The notes under the pieces were generated by a model. It had not been told where the DNA came from and ran no database searches. It saw only the letters and a program-made list of their open reading frames with translations. From Bradyrhizobium sp. 200 (GTDB lineage: Bacteria; Pseudomonadota; Alphaproteobacteria; Rhizobiales; Xanthobacteraceae): a DNA stretch of 64,000 nt. The translations under genes were made by a program, and so were the position numbers. Numbering within the stretch: the stretch's first letter is position 1; each line of letters opens with the position of its first letter. Positions 9,163 through 17,123 of the stretch are shown here, piece by piece. The stretch spans positions 3,268,001 to 3,332,000 of the forward strand of contig NZ_CP064689.1 in NCBI RefSeq assembly GCF_023100945.1. Reading direction: 5' to 3'.

Positions 9163-10254
9163 TCAATCGAGCAGCTTGATGCAGGCTAGGCTAAAGACAC
9201 CGATAAACAGGGAGGCAAGGGCGCCTAGGAGGGCAGGGCGAAAGCCCCTTCTTCGCAGCTTCGCCAAGTCGGTATGCATACCCATTGCGGCAAGCGCGAC
9301 CGTCAGAAGGAAGGTCGTCAACCACATTAGATTCGATTTCAGGTCCACGGGGATGGTGACGATGCTGTTGATGCAGGTAGCGGCGATGAACCCGAGGACA
9401 AACCAGGGTACCGCCGGCGCGCGCCTTGACGCTTCTGACGCTTCTTGGCCCGTCCCGCTACGCGCATCCCTTCGGGACAGCAGATCCATCGCAAGCACCA
9501 GCGGTGCGAGCATCATGACGCGGCACAGTTTTGCGATCGTGCCCATTTCGCCCGCGACTCGCCCTTGTTGAAACGATGCTGCAGCTACCTGGGCAATTTC
9601 GTGAACGGAGGAGCCGGTCCAAAGTCCGAACTCGCGAGCATTGAGATGCAGAAGCTCGGGCAGAAACGGATAAAGGAACATAGCGATGGTCCCGAAGATG
9701 GTGACGCTTGCCACCGCATAAGTCACATCCTCTTCCTTTCCACCCACAACAGCGTTCGCTGCGACGACCGCGGACGCGCCGCAGACAGAAGTTCCGGCGG
9801 CTATCAGCTTGGCGAGTTTTTCTTCGACGCGCAGGAATCGTGCAACGTGCACCGTGAAAACGTAGGTAGACGCCAGCGCTGCGGCCAGAATGATCACACC
9901 CATCGCACCTAACGTCACCACCTCGGCAAGGGTGAGCTGAAGGCCGAGCAAGACAATGGCGAGCCTGAGTAATCGCCGCTGGCTGAATAGAATGCCGCCT
10001 TTCGCCCAGTTCGGCTGGCCCGCGGCATTGTTGAGCGTCATCCCGATCAGCATTGCCAGCATCATCGGGCTGATGACGGACAGGAGCGGCAAGTTTCGCA
10101 AGTAATCAGCCAAAACCGCAATCAGGGAGGCAGCAATCAAACCAGGCACCAGAACGGCGGTGCGGTCGGCCCATGACATGATTGCCGAAGATTTGGTCGC
10201 AGAAACGGCTTTGCGCGGCTTCCCCAAATCATTCCTGTGCCTTGTGTCCAGCAA
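9163..10254 (-). CDS. YeiH/UPF0324 family membrane protein (putative sulfate exporter)
   Basis: 363-residue integral membrane protein with about ten hydrophobic segments. It has the family hallmark GTSVCGASAVVAANAVV near the middle and the SSVHEIAQVAAAS motif after it. The family (Pfam Cons_hypoth698, YeiH/YchM-like) is annotated as putative sulfate or sulfonate exporters on limited evidence. Translation probably starts at the TTG at 10254, which has GGAGGG seven bases upstream; the ATG of MSWADRT is an alternative. It is divergent from the TetR gene, so the 10255-10496 region serves both, and it may be a TetR target. Its link to the surrounding CoA catabolism is unclear. Confidence 0.85.
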   Translation of the reverse strand: MLDTRHRNDLGKPRKAVSATKSSAIMSWADRTAVLVPGLIAASLIAVLADYLRNLPLLSVISPMMLAMLIGMTLNNAAGQPNWAKGGILFSQRRLLRLAIVLLGLQLTLAEVVTLGAMGVIILAAALASTYVFTVHVARFLRVEEKLAKLIAAGTSVCGASAVVAANAVVGGKEEDVTYAVASVTIFGTIAMFLYPFLPELLHLNAREFGLWTGSSVHEIAQVAAASFQQGRVAGEMGTIAKLCRVMMLAPLVLAMDLLSRRDARSGTGQEASEASRRAPAVPWFVLGFIAATCINSIVTIPVDLKSNLMWLTTFLLTVALAAMGMHTDLAKLRRRGFRPALLGALASLFIGVFSLACIKLLD

Positions 10255-10318
10255 GACGCCCTCCGATCCTGATGTATCTTACTGATTTATAAGGAGAAAA
10301 CTGCATCAATGTTTGTTA

Positions 10319-10362
10319 TTGACTGGTAAGTAAGTTAATCGCGCAATCTGCTCCAAGTCAAC
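10319..10362. promoter_or_regulatory. Candidate TetR operator, copy 1
   Basis: TTGACTGGTAAGTAAGTTAA (10319-10338) contains an ACT-n4-AGT palindrome. Together with CTCCAAGTCAAC (10351-10362) it is conserved at the same spacing before the second TetR gene (15221-15264). Its position upstream of a TetR gene and between divergent genes fits an autoregulatory site. Binding is inference. Confidence 0.55.
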
Positions 10363-10496
10363 CGGCTAGGAAGTGCGATTCGCCTATGATGAGCGTTCCA
10401 GCAGGGGTGTCGCAGATCCGTGAAGCGATGCGCCGACAGTCCGATTGACCAGCAAGGGCTGTCGCATTTGAGCCCAGCGACCCTTTACCTCGCCCG

Positions 10497-11225
10497 TTGT
10501 CTGATACTACTTTCGAGCGCATGAAAAAGCGCAAAAAGCAACTTACAAACTCCGAGCATCGTGAGCTGAGCATGGCGGCAGTGTTGGCTGCGGCCGAGTT
10601 TCTCTTCGTCACGCAGGGCTACAATGGCACGACGACGGAGCGGATCGGTAAGCTCGCGGGCCTGACCAAGGGCAGCGTGTATTTTTACTACGGCAACAAG
10701 GAAGGTGTTCTCCTTGAACTCCTCAATCGAGTGCAAGCCAACGTCTTGGAACCCTACGTTCAATTGCTGCAAGATAAAGGTCTTTCGCCCGTCGAGCGCA
10801 TGACGAGATACCTGGAGATGACGGGTAAGGTCGCCCTTGAGCATCCGGGATCGATGCTGCTGCCAATCGTCGTCTCGATCGAACTGGCGGGGACTGAATC
10901 CGAGGCGGGGCGCAGAGTAAAGGCTGGCTATAACCGTATTGCAAAAGAAATTCGAAATGTCCTGGAGCTGGGGCAGGCCTCCGGAGCATTTCGCTCCGAT
11001 CTGAGCAGTAGCGATATGGCTCGGCTCCTGATCTCGACCTGCGATGGTATGATGCTTGAGTGCCTCCGTCAGAATCTCCGCATCCACGTTCACCGTCTCG
11101 TTCGCGCGCTGCAGGCCGTCGTACTTTCGGGGCTTCAACTCGCATCAGAGGCGCCGCGAGACATTGATGTCGCCGACGGTCCCTCTGTTATCAACGTCTT
11201 GCGCGGGAACCTTCAGGACCACTAG
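10497..11225 (+). CDS. TetR family transcriptional regulator, copy 1
   Basis: 242 residues if started at the TTG (10497). The N-terminal TetR helix-turn-helix is clear: AAAEFLFVTQGYNGTTTERIGKLAG, then GSVYFYYGNKEGVL at about residues 57-70. The rest is a ligand-binding domain nearly identical to that of the TetR at 15369. No good ribosome-binding site precedes either the TTG or the ATG at 10521. The upstream DNA aligns with copy 2, but the segment that holds copy 2's ATG and GGAGG site is shortened. Translation may therefore be weak or impaired. It probably represses CoA-pathway genes, with an acyl- or aryl-CoA ligand as in PaaR and FadR-type TetR proteins. Confidence 0.82.
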   Translation: MSDTTFERMKKRKKQLTNSEHRELSMAAVLAAAEFLFVTQGYNGTTTERIGKLAGLTKGSVYFYYGNKEGVLLELLNRVQANVLEPYVQLLQDKGLSPVERMTRYLEMTGKVALEHPGSMLLPIVVSIELAGTESEAGRRVKAGYNRIAKEIRNVLELGQASGAFRSDLSSSDMARLLISTCDGMMLECLRQNLRIHVHRLVRALQAVVLSGLQLASEAPRDIDVADGPSVINVLRGNLQDH

Positions 11226-11240
11226 TAACCAGTCAGCAAT

Positions 11241-11341
11241 CGCCGTTTTGGCAGGAGTGTATCGGATGTGCTGTTCCGATGTCTGCACTTCGAGTCGTTC
11301 TTTCATTGGATGAAGTAGCAGGCTGGAAAGCCACCGGCTGA
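11241..11341 (+). pseudogene. 3' remnant of a PaaD zinc-ribbon gene
   Basis: This 100-base stretch aligns base by base with the 3' part of the intact zinc-ribbon gene (18568-18660), including the shared run GTGCTGTTCCGATG and AGTCGTTCTTTCA. It follows directly on the TetR copy-1 tail CCAGTCAGCAA, which in copy 2 precedes the PaaA-like gene. About 2.4 kb (paaA-D-B-C) is therefore missing here compared with copy 2. It has no start codon and a changed reading frame, so it is not functional. Confidence 0.75.
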
Positions 11342-11470
11342 GGGCGCCAAACGCTCCAAGACAGCCAAAATCCAGGACAGTTTCGGTTTGTATATTAGGG
11401 CAACAGGCGAGTTGGTTATCGGTTTGCCAATCGTACAATGACTTGTAACAAAATCGCTTTATGCAAGTTG

Positions 11471-11500
11471 TTGACATATGCTGACCGTTCAGTATGTTAA
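11471..11500. promoter_or_regulatory. Candidate TetR operator upstream of an SDR gene
   Basis: CTGACCGTTCAG (11481-11492) is a near palindrome and continues into AGTATGTTAA. Aligned with the sites at 10319 and 15221 it gives the shared pattern GACyGnnnAGTAwGTTAA, with TTGAC just upstream. The distance to the SDR start at 11673 is about 170 bases. The 11342-11672 interval otherwise shows no gene. Confidence 0.45.
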
Positions 11501-11672
11501 TTTCCATTCGATAATTCATGTCTAAGGTGCCGCGTCTGTGCAGCCGAATTCGAGCAAGCAGTTCTGCAGCGATTGAAATCAAAGCTTGAGACAAATGCGT
11601 CGTACCCTCGCCAAACTCAAAAACCGCGGGCGTATGGCTTCCCATCTACTGAAACTCGGCTGAGGCTCTCCA

Positions 11673-12464
11673 ATGTCAAGCTTGAAGAAAATGTTCGATT
11701 TGACGGGCAAGACCGCACTCGTCACCGGCGGCTCCCGGGGCCTAGGACTTCAAATAGCCGAGGCGTTGGGCGAGCAGGGAGCAACGATCGTGTTGTCATC
11801 TCGCAAGGCAACAGATCTCGAGAGCGCGCAGGATCATCTCAAGGGCCTCGGTATAAAGGCTGACTGGATTGCAGCAGACAACTCAAAAGACGAGGACGTT
11901 TCCCGGCTTGTCGATCAAGCAATGGCAAAATTTGGACGGATCGATATTCTCGTCAACAACGCCGGCGCAACGTGGGGCGCCCCAACTGAGGACCATCCTA
12001 TCGAAGCATGGGACAAGGTCATGGATCTCAACATCCGCTCCTTGTTCCTCCTGAGCCAGCACATCGGTAAACGCTCGATGATACCGAACAAGTATGGACG
12101 CATCATCAATCTGGCCTCCATTGCGGGACTGTTCGGCAGCACGAGCGAAACTCAAACCATCGCTTACAACACCAGCAAAGGCGCAGTGATCAATTTCACA
12201 AGAGCTCTGGCCGGCAGTTGGGGTCGCTATGGCATCACGGTGAATGCCATCGCTCCCGGAATGTTTCCCTCGAAGATGACGAAGGGTACCATCGCGCAGG
12301 TAGGCGTCGAAAAGCTGATTCAGGGCGTCCCTCTTCAGCGAATTGGAGACGATGACGATTTGAAAGGCGTCGCGGTGTTGTTTGCCAGTGATGCGGGCAA
12401 ACACATTACCGGCCAGACACTGGCTGTCGACGGCGGCCTGACGTCTGTAATGTCTGGGTTCTGA
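11673..12464 (+). CDS. SDR family oxidoreductase (3-hydroxyacyl-CoA or 3-oxoacyl reductase type)
   Basis: 263-residue classical short-chain dehydrogenase. The cofactor loop TGGSRGLG is at 18-25, NNAG at 95-98, catalytic Ser at 149 and the YNTSK pair Y165/K169; all catalytic residues are intact. The C-terminal ITGQTLAVDGG is typical. Close relatives include gluconate 5-dehydrogenase and 3-ketoacyl-ACP reductase, and here a 3-hydroxyacyl-CoA dehydrogenase role in the CoA pathway is more plausible. A decayed fragment of a very similar gene lies at 7115-7345. The gene has its own candidate TetR-type operator and is followed by a second SDR in the same direction. Confidence 0.88.
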   Translation: MSSLKKMFDLTGKTALVTGGSRGLGLQIAEALGEQGATIVLSSRKATDLESAQDHLKGLGIKADWIAADNSKDEDVSRLVDQAMAKFGRIDILVNNAGATWGAPTEDHPIEAWDKVMDLNIRSLFLLSQHIGKRSMIPNKYGRIINLASIAGLFGSTSETQTIAYNTSKGAVINFTRALAGSWGRYGITVNAIAPGMFPSKMTKGTIAQVGVEKLIQGVPLQRIGDDDDLKGVAVLFASDAGKHITGQTLAVDGGLTSVMSGF

Positions 12465-12490
12465 TCAGCCAGCGATCGGGACTCATCTGC

Positions 12491-12508
12491 GGGGCGGGGC
12501 GGGGCGGG
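12491..12508 (+). other. G-quadruplex-forming run between two SDR genes
   Basis: GGGGCGGGGCGGGGCGGG: four runs of three or more G separated by single C residues on the coding strand. It lies 26 bases after the first SDR stop and about 57 bases before the next start. The pattern meets the standard G3N1 quadruplex rule. If transcribed it could fold in the 5' leader of the second SDR. A function is not shown. Confidence 0.5.
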
Positions 12509-12565
12509 ATCGGCTTGGCGCCTCATAGTCGCACGCTGATTTCTTGCAGCCATTTAGGAAATCCC

Positions 12566-13393
12566 ATGAGAAAACTTGACGGAAAAATCGCGTTGGTGAC
12601 CGGTTCGGGTCGCGGCATTGGTCGTGCCATCGCACTGAAGCTCGCAAGCGAGGGTGCGAGCGTTGTCGTGAATGATATCGACGACGCGCCGGGTGATGCC
12701 GTCGCGGCCGAAATCAAAGCGGTCGGCGGGCGGGCGATTTCCATCAACGGTAGTGTCTCCGATGCCGGCTTCGCAGATCGTTTCGTTGGCGCCGCGGTCG
12801 AGACATTCGGAGGCCTGGATATCCTGGTGAACAACGCTGGTTATACCTGGGATGCGACGATCCAGAAGATGACCGACGAGCAGTTCCAGGCCATGCTCGA
12901 CGTCCATCTTGTGGCGCCGTTCCGTATCCTGCGCGCGGCCTCCGAGCCGATCCGGGTGATGGCCAAGAAGGAAGCCGAGGCCGGCCGCGAGGTGTTCCGC
13001 AAGGTCGTGAATATCTCCTCAATCGCGGGGCTGTACGGCAATGCGGGGCAGGCAAGCTATTCGTCGGCGAAGGCATCGCTTGTCGGCCTCACCCGCACTT
13101 TGTGCAAAGAGTGGGGACGCTACAAGGTCAACGTCAATTGCGTCGCCTTCGGCCTGATCAACACCCGGCTGACCCAGCCGATCGAGTCGCAACAGAAGAC
13201 CATCGACGTCGCAGGGCGCGACATCAAGGTGGGCGTGCAGCAACAGATGCTCGATAACATGGCCCGGATGATTCCGCTCGGCCGCAGCGGTACTCCGGAA
13301 GAGGCCGCCGACGCGGTCTATTTGTTTTGCAGCCCGGAATCCAACTATATCAGCGGACAGGTGGTCGTCTGCAGCGGCGGTCTGAGCGGTTGA
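12566..13393 (+). CDS. SDR family oxidoreductase (3-oxoacyl reductase type)
   Basis: 275 residues. The cofactor motif TGSGRGIG is at 12-19, NNAG at 89-92, catalytic serines at 151-152, and the YSSAK pair Y165/K169 is intact. An insertion of about 10 residues (VMAKKEAEAGREVFRK) lies before the serine strand. This is seen in multifunctional-enzyme-2-like 3-hydroxyacyl-CoA dehydrogenases, supporting a beta-oxidation role. The start at 12566 has TAGGAA upstream and directly precedes the Rossmann fold. It is followed after 11 bases by the truncated acyl-CoA dehydrogenase start, so the original operon was longer. Confidence 0.87.
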   Translation: MRKLDGKIALVTGSGRGIGRAIALKLASEGASVVVNDIDDAPGDAVAAEIKAVGGRAISINGSVSDAGFADRFVGAAVETFGGLDILVNNAGYTWDATIQKMTDEQFQAMLDVHLVAPFRILRAASEPIRVMAKKEAEAGREVFRKVVNISSIAGLYGNAGQASYSSAKASLVGLTRTLCKEWGRYKVNVNCVAFGLINTRLTQPIESQQKTIDVAGRDIKVGVQQQMLDNMARMIPLGRSGTPEEAADAVYLFCSPESNYISGQVVVCSGGLSG

Positions 13394-13404
13394 GGGAAAC
13401 GCCA

Positions 13405-13500
13405 ATGAGATACCGCTCGCGGTGGATGACTGAAGAACTGGATGTGTTCCGCGGCCGGTTCCGCAAATTCCTCGCCAGGGATCTGCCTCACCGCCGATAA
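13405..13500 (+). pseudogene. 5' stub of an acyl-CoA dehydrogenase gene
   Basis: A 31-residue frame starts 11 bases after the SDR stop with a GAGGGAA site. Its sequence RSRWMTEELDVFRGRFRKFL closely fits the first helix of acyl-CoA dehydrogenases, which reads similar to WMTEELDMFRD. It ends at 13498 after FLARDLPHRR, where a full protein would continue for about 350 residues. The gene has evidently been cut off by a deletion. Confidence 0.7.
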
Positions 13501-13687
13501 ATGATCCGCGTAACCGTGAGTGGTAGCCCGAGCAGCACAATGGCAACCTGGCAGTATTTGAGCAAACCGTTGGGAACTCACAGGTTAACGCTGGATCTTG
13601 GTGGCGCGAGCTTGTTGCGTTCTCGGCAACCTTCTGTCGCGTTCAGCAAGAACGGCTCCTTACCCGGTCTTAGCCGTTTTCGATGAA

Positions 13688-13730
13688 GCCGGACCCGTCG
13701 ACCAGAAACGGCGACGGCTCCGGCATTTTT
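13688..13730 (+). terminator. Rho-independent terminator
   Basis: GCCGGACCCGTCG pairs with CGACGGCTCCGGC (12 of 13 positions) around an ACCAGAAACGG-type loop and is followed by ATTTTT. It closes the plus-strand SDR operon and sits 47 bases before the 3' end of the convergent SDR. Confidence 0.85.
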
Positions 13731-13776
13731 CATAGCAACATTTCGATCGGCTAAGAGATGGAATGATCGAAATGCA

Positions 13777-14478
13777 TCACCACTTCTCCGCGTAGGGGCG
13801 AAGCTCGTAGTTGAAGGACCATGCCGAACGAGGCTGATGAGCGATGTGCCAGATTTCGTCGGCGATGGTGACGGAATCCGCAAAAAATTCTTCCGGTTTG
13901 TCATGAAACATCTTGCGGGCCCACGGTACGTTGATGACCGCGTCGATCATCAGGAAGGCAACGTGGACTCCTTTGGGGCCGAGATGTCTCGCCATCGATT
14001 CCGCCAGAATGCGTTGCGCCGCCTTGGAGGGTGCGAACGCGGAGTAACTTTCGATGCCGCGAAAGGCCGACGTGTTGCCTGTCGCGATGAGGACTCCCTT
14101 TTGCTCCTTTATCATCGCGGGAGCGACCGCTCTTGCGAGGTAGAGAAACCCCATCGTGTTGACCTTGAAGTTGGTTTCAAGAGCAGCGGGATCGACTTCG
14201 AGGAAATTTCCGAACGTTCCGCCGACCGCGTTATGAATCGCAATCGTCGGTGCGCCAACATCACGAGTGATCTTGGCGACAGTTTCGTTGATCTGGCTTT
14301 CCTGCGTGACGTCGCAGATATAGGTGGAAGAGTCAGGGAGTTCGGCTTTAAGTTTCGGTAGGCGTTTTTCGGAACGCGCGATAAGCGCCACATGGTAATC
14401 GTCACGCGAGAAGCGTCGTGCGAGTGCGCTGCCGACGCCCGGGCCCACGCCCGTGATTATGCAAACTGGTTTCGTCAT
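13777..14478 (-). CDS. SDR family protein lacking the catalytic tyrosine
   Basis: 233-residue Rossmann-fold SDR with cofactor loop TGVGPGVG at 9-16. The usual NNAG is HNAVG (82-86). At the YxxxK position the sequence is FAPSK (148-152), so the catalytic Tyr is Phe while Lys remains; a Tyr lies three residues earlier (Y145). The IDAVINVPWAR tail matches a subfamily in proteobacteria that carries FxxxK. It may use another proton donor or act as a non-classical reductase. It is coupled to the isomerase-like gene upstream (2-base gap), so the two likely act in one pathway. Confidence 0.82.
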   Translation of the reverse strand: MTKPVCIITGVGPGVGSALARRFSRDDYHVALIARSEKRLPKLKAELPDSSTYICDVTQESQINETVAKITRDVGAPTIAIHNAVGGTFGNFLEVDPAALETNFKVNTMGFLYLARAVAPAMIKEQKGVLIATGNTSAFRGIESYSAFAPSKAAQRILAESMARHLGPKGVHVAFLMIDAVINVPWARKMFHDKPEEFFADSVTIADEIWHIAHQPRSAWSFNYELRPYAEKW

Positions 14479-14480
14479 GG

Positions 14481-15080
14481 TTACGCCTGTGCCTTTGCGC
14501 CGGCTTCAACAAACGCAAGCCGATCGTTTCCGAAGTACAATTCCTCGCCAACCCGAAACGTCGGCGTGCCAAACACGCCGGCATCTTCGGCGGCCTTGTT
14601 GCGCGCCTTGAGTTCCTCGAAGATTTGGTCCCTGGCCATCAGCTCAATGATGCGGTCCGCAGGAAGGTCGTTCTTTTTTAGGAAGTCTCTGAGGATTTCG
14701 ACGGCGCCCAGGTCAAGCATCTGCGCGTACAGACCGTCGAAGACCTTCGATACGAAGTCGGCAGCTACCCCAAGCTTGATCGCGGCGATCGCCCCGCGAA
14801 GCAGGAAATTAAGGTCTATGTGCCGGAAATTCTGATTGGGCTCCCAACCGACGCCGTACTTCTTAACCCAGCGTTGCAGATCGGCCTTCACGTATTTTCT
14901 CTTCGCCTTGCACTCAAGGCTCGTCGGGGTGTTGCCGGTTGCTTTCATCAAGTCCAACACGTTTATCGGCATGTAGACGATGGTAGCCTGCGTGTCTGCC
15001 GCGAGCTTCTTGAGCTGCGATTGAGCGAGATAACTGTAGGGACTACCGAAGTCGAAATAGAATTCGATTTCCTTGCTCAT
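14481..15080 (-). CDS. 2-Hydroxychromene-2-carboxylate isomerase-like / GST-kappa family protein
   Basis: 199 residues, DsbA-like thioredoxin fold of the kappa-class GST/HCCA isomerase family. The glutathione-site motif FDFGSPYSYLA is at about 8-18, where the Ser (not Cys) is typical of the isomerases. The C-terminal GVFGTPTFRVGEELYFGNDRL supplies the cis-Pro loop and substrate region. The start at 15080 has AAGGATCAAGG upstream; an extension to a TTG at 15182 is unlikely. Homologues isomerise ring-cleavage products of naphthalene or act in CoA-aromatic clusters. It shares the divergent promoter with TetR copy 2. Confidence 0.85.
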   Translation of the reverse strand: MSKEIEFYFDFGSPYSYLAQSQLKKLAADTQATIVYMPINVLDLMKATGNTPTSLECKAKRKYVKADLQRWVKKYGVGWEPNQNFRHIDLNFLLRGAIAAIKLGVAADFVSKVFDGLYAQMLDLGAVEILRDFLKKNDLPADRIIELMARDQIFEELKARNKAAEDAGVFGTPTFRVGEELYFGNDRLAFVEAGAKAQA

Positions 15081-15220
15081 CCTTGATCCTTTCGCGTTGA
15101 TGGGCCGCTTTTTGTCGGTCGAACTATCGTCTGGAAAGTGCGCTTCCTGCATTTTTCCTTTGTAGATCTCATTGATTTCCAAGATAAAAATCTCATTTCC
15201 TCCACTCCATAAGAAAGATA

Positions 15221-15264
15221 TTGACTGGACAGTAAGTTAAATTATAGATTGCCTCCAAGTCAAC
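15221..15264. promoter_or_regulatory. Candidate TetR operator, copy 2
   Basis: TTGACTGGACAGTAAGTTAA (15221-15240) contains the imperfect palindrome ACTG-GA-CAGT. It is followed at conserved spacing by CTCCAAGTCAAC (15253-15264), matching the site before TetR copy 1. It lies between the divergent isomerase and TetR genes, so it could control both. Confidence 0.6.
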
Positions 15265-15368
15265 TAAACAAGTGTGCCGATGCGGACTTGCCGACGATGA
15301 TGGGTATTTCAGGTGGACTGCCGAAGCTTGATCGCGTGTTGACCAACTCTGTGGAGTGGAGGTCTGAT

Positions 15369-16133
15369 ATGGCGGTCTCGAAATCTGAACATGCCAAGGC
15401 TTCGCCTCGTGACCTGTCTGCTAATGGTTTTGAGCGCAAGAAACGACTCTCGAATTCCGAACATCGTGAAATCAGCATGGCGGCAGTGCTATCCGCTGCC
15501 GAATTTCTCTTCGTTACCCAGGGCTACAACGGTACGACGACGGAGAAGATCGGCGAACTTTCGGGTCTGACCAAGAGCAGCGTTTATTTCTATTATGGCT
15601 CCAAGGAGGGGGTTCTCCTTGAGTTGCTCAATCGGGTACGGGCCAACGTTCTGATTCCCTACGTTCAGTTGCTGCGAGACGACAGCCGCTCCCCGGTCGA
15701 GCGCTTGACGAAGCTCCTGGAAAGGACTGGCAAGATCGCCCTTGAACATCCGGGCTCGATGCTGCTGCCGATCGTGGTCTCAATCGAGCTGGCCGGAGCC
15801 GAATCCGAGGCAGCGCGCAGAGTAAACGCTGGCTATAACCGCGTCGCAGAAGAAGTCCGAAAGGTTCTGGAGCTCGGGCAGGCTTGCGGAGCGTTCCGCT
15901 CCGACCTGAGCAGTGGTGATATGGCCCGGCTCCTGATCGCGGCCGCCGACGGTATGATGCTCGAGTGCCTCCGTCAAAATCTCCGCGTTCATGTTCACCG
16001 TCTCACTCGCGCGCTGCAGGCCGTCGTACTTTCCGGTCTTCAACTCGCATCAGAGGCGCCGCGAGATATTGATATCGCGGACGGTCCTTCGGTTATCGAC
16101 GTCTTGCGCGGGAATCTTCAGGACTACGAATAA
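15369..16133 (+). CDS. TetR family transcriptional regulator, copy 2
   Basis: 254 residues, with the TetR helix-turn-helix region FLFVTQGYNGTTTEKIGELSG and SSVYFYYGSKEGVL at about residues 48-78. The C-terminal domain is nearly the same as in copy 1 (LEHPGSMLLPIVVSIELAG, MMLECLRQNLR). The start at 15369 follows GGAGTGGAGGTCTGAT. Longer frames to 15249 run through the operator and are rejected. It sits 33 bases upstream of the PaaA-like gene, so it is the likely local repressor of the epoxidase operon, by analogy with PaaR-type TetR proteins that release DNA on binding aryl-CoA. Confidence 0.9.
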   Translation: MAVSKSEHAKASPRDLSANGFERKKRLSNSEHREISMAAVLSAAEFLFVTQGYNGTTTEKIGELSGLTKSSVYFYYGSKEGVLLELLNRVRANVLIPYVQLLRDDSRSPVERLTKLLERTGKIALEHPGSMLLPIVVSIELAGAESEAARRVNAGYNRVAEEVRKVLELGQACGAFRSDLSSGDMARLLIAAADGMMLECLRQNLRVHVHRLTRALQAVVLSGLQLASEAPRDIDIADGPSVIDVLRGNLQDYE

Positions 16134-16166
16134 CCAGTCAGCAATTGTAATGAAGGAGGATCGACC

Positions 16167-17123
16167 ATGGCTCAAGCGGCGCTCGCACATGACTTCACCG
16201 AAGACGCAAATGAGATTGCCCTGCAAACTCGAGTCAAGGCTGGCGGTACGCTAGAAGATATCAGCGAGATGACACCCCGCTATCGCAGCGTGCTTGTCGA
16301 TACCATGAAGATCGCCGCTGATCTGGAAATTATGACGTTGCCTCTCGACTACCCTGCAATAGTGTTTGCGCCCGGTATCAATGATCGAATCGCCATCGCG
16401 TCCGCGCTGCAGGACGAGATGGGCCATGCCCAGGTTATGTTTCGAATGCTTGAGGATTTTGGGCTCGACGCCTATCAGCAGGTGTTCGAGCGCGATCCAG
16501 CAAAGTTCAAGACGTTCTTTATGCTGGAATTTGCCCCCAGGGATGCGATCGATACGGGTATGGCGCATCTTGTCGGCGATCAGGCAGGATACATTACAAC
16601 GTGCGACCTTGAGGCGAACTGCTCGTTCGGTCCATATAGCCGCTCGCTGCGGAAGGTGAACTTCGAGGAGAATTTTCACGTCAAACGCGGCGAGTACATG
16701 ATCCGCCACTATATGCAGCAAGGTCCCGAAGTAAGGGCGCGTGTTCAGGAATCGCTGGATTTCTGGTTTCCGATGGGTGCCGAGTGGTTCGGGGCGACAG
16801 ACGATGTAAAGTCCAGGACGGATCAGCTCCACTATCGGATCCGCGGGAGCAGCAATGATCAGCTTAGGCAGATCTGGATGCAACGGCTCGTTCCATTCTG
16901 TGAGCAGCTTGGATTGAAGGTACCGGCTCATTTCGATCGGGAAAAGGGTATTTACGTCCTGGATTTCGAAATGCCGATCCTGCTCAACACAGAGACATTG
17001 AAGTGGGATTTTCGCACGGTCACGTGGGCCGAGAAGCTTGCGCAATGGAAGAAGGGCGGTCCGATCAAGATACCGGGTCTGAGTCGGATGCAGACGGAGC
17101 TGTGGGGGCAGGACCTGTGGTGA
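16167..17123 (+). CDS. PaaA-like catalytic subunit of a phenylacetyl-CoA epoxidase-type diiron oxygenase
   Basis: 318 residues, ferritin-like helical fold. Diiron ligands can be followed: E54 in the ADLEIMT helix, the E84-x2-H87 pair (DEMGHAQ) and E168-x2-H171 (FEENFH). PaaA proteins have the same arrangement and bind the CoA thioester substrate at the diiron site, inserting one oxygen atom into the ring. The length is close to PaaA, and the downstream D, B and C partners exclude BoxB. A strong AAGGAGG site precedes the ATG. The enzyme is clearly divergent from PaaA, so the substrate may be an aryl- or cyclic acyl-CoA other than phenylacetyl-CoA. Confidence 0.85.
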   Translation: MAQAALAHDFTEDANEIALQTRVKAGGTLEDISEMTPRYRSVLVDTMKIAADLEIMTLPLDYPAIVFAPGINDRIAIASALQDEMGHAQVMFRMLEDFGLDAYQQVFERDPAKFKTFFMLEFAPRDAIDTGMAHLVGDQAGYITTCDLEANCSFGPYSRSLRKVNFEENFHVKRGEYMIRHYMQQGPEVRARVQESLDFWFPMGAEWFGATDDVKSRTDQLHYRIRGSSNDQLRQIWMQRLVPFCEQLGLKVPAHFDREKGIYVLDFEMPILLNTETLKWDFRTVTWAEKLAQWKKGGPIKIPGLSRMQTELWGQDLW

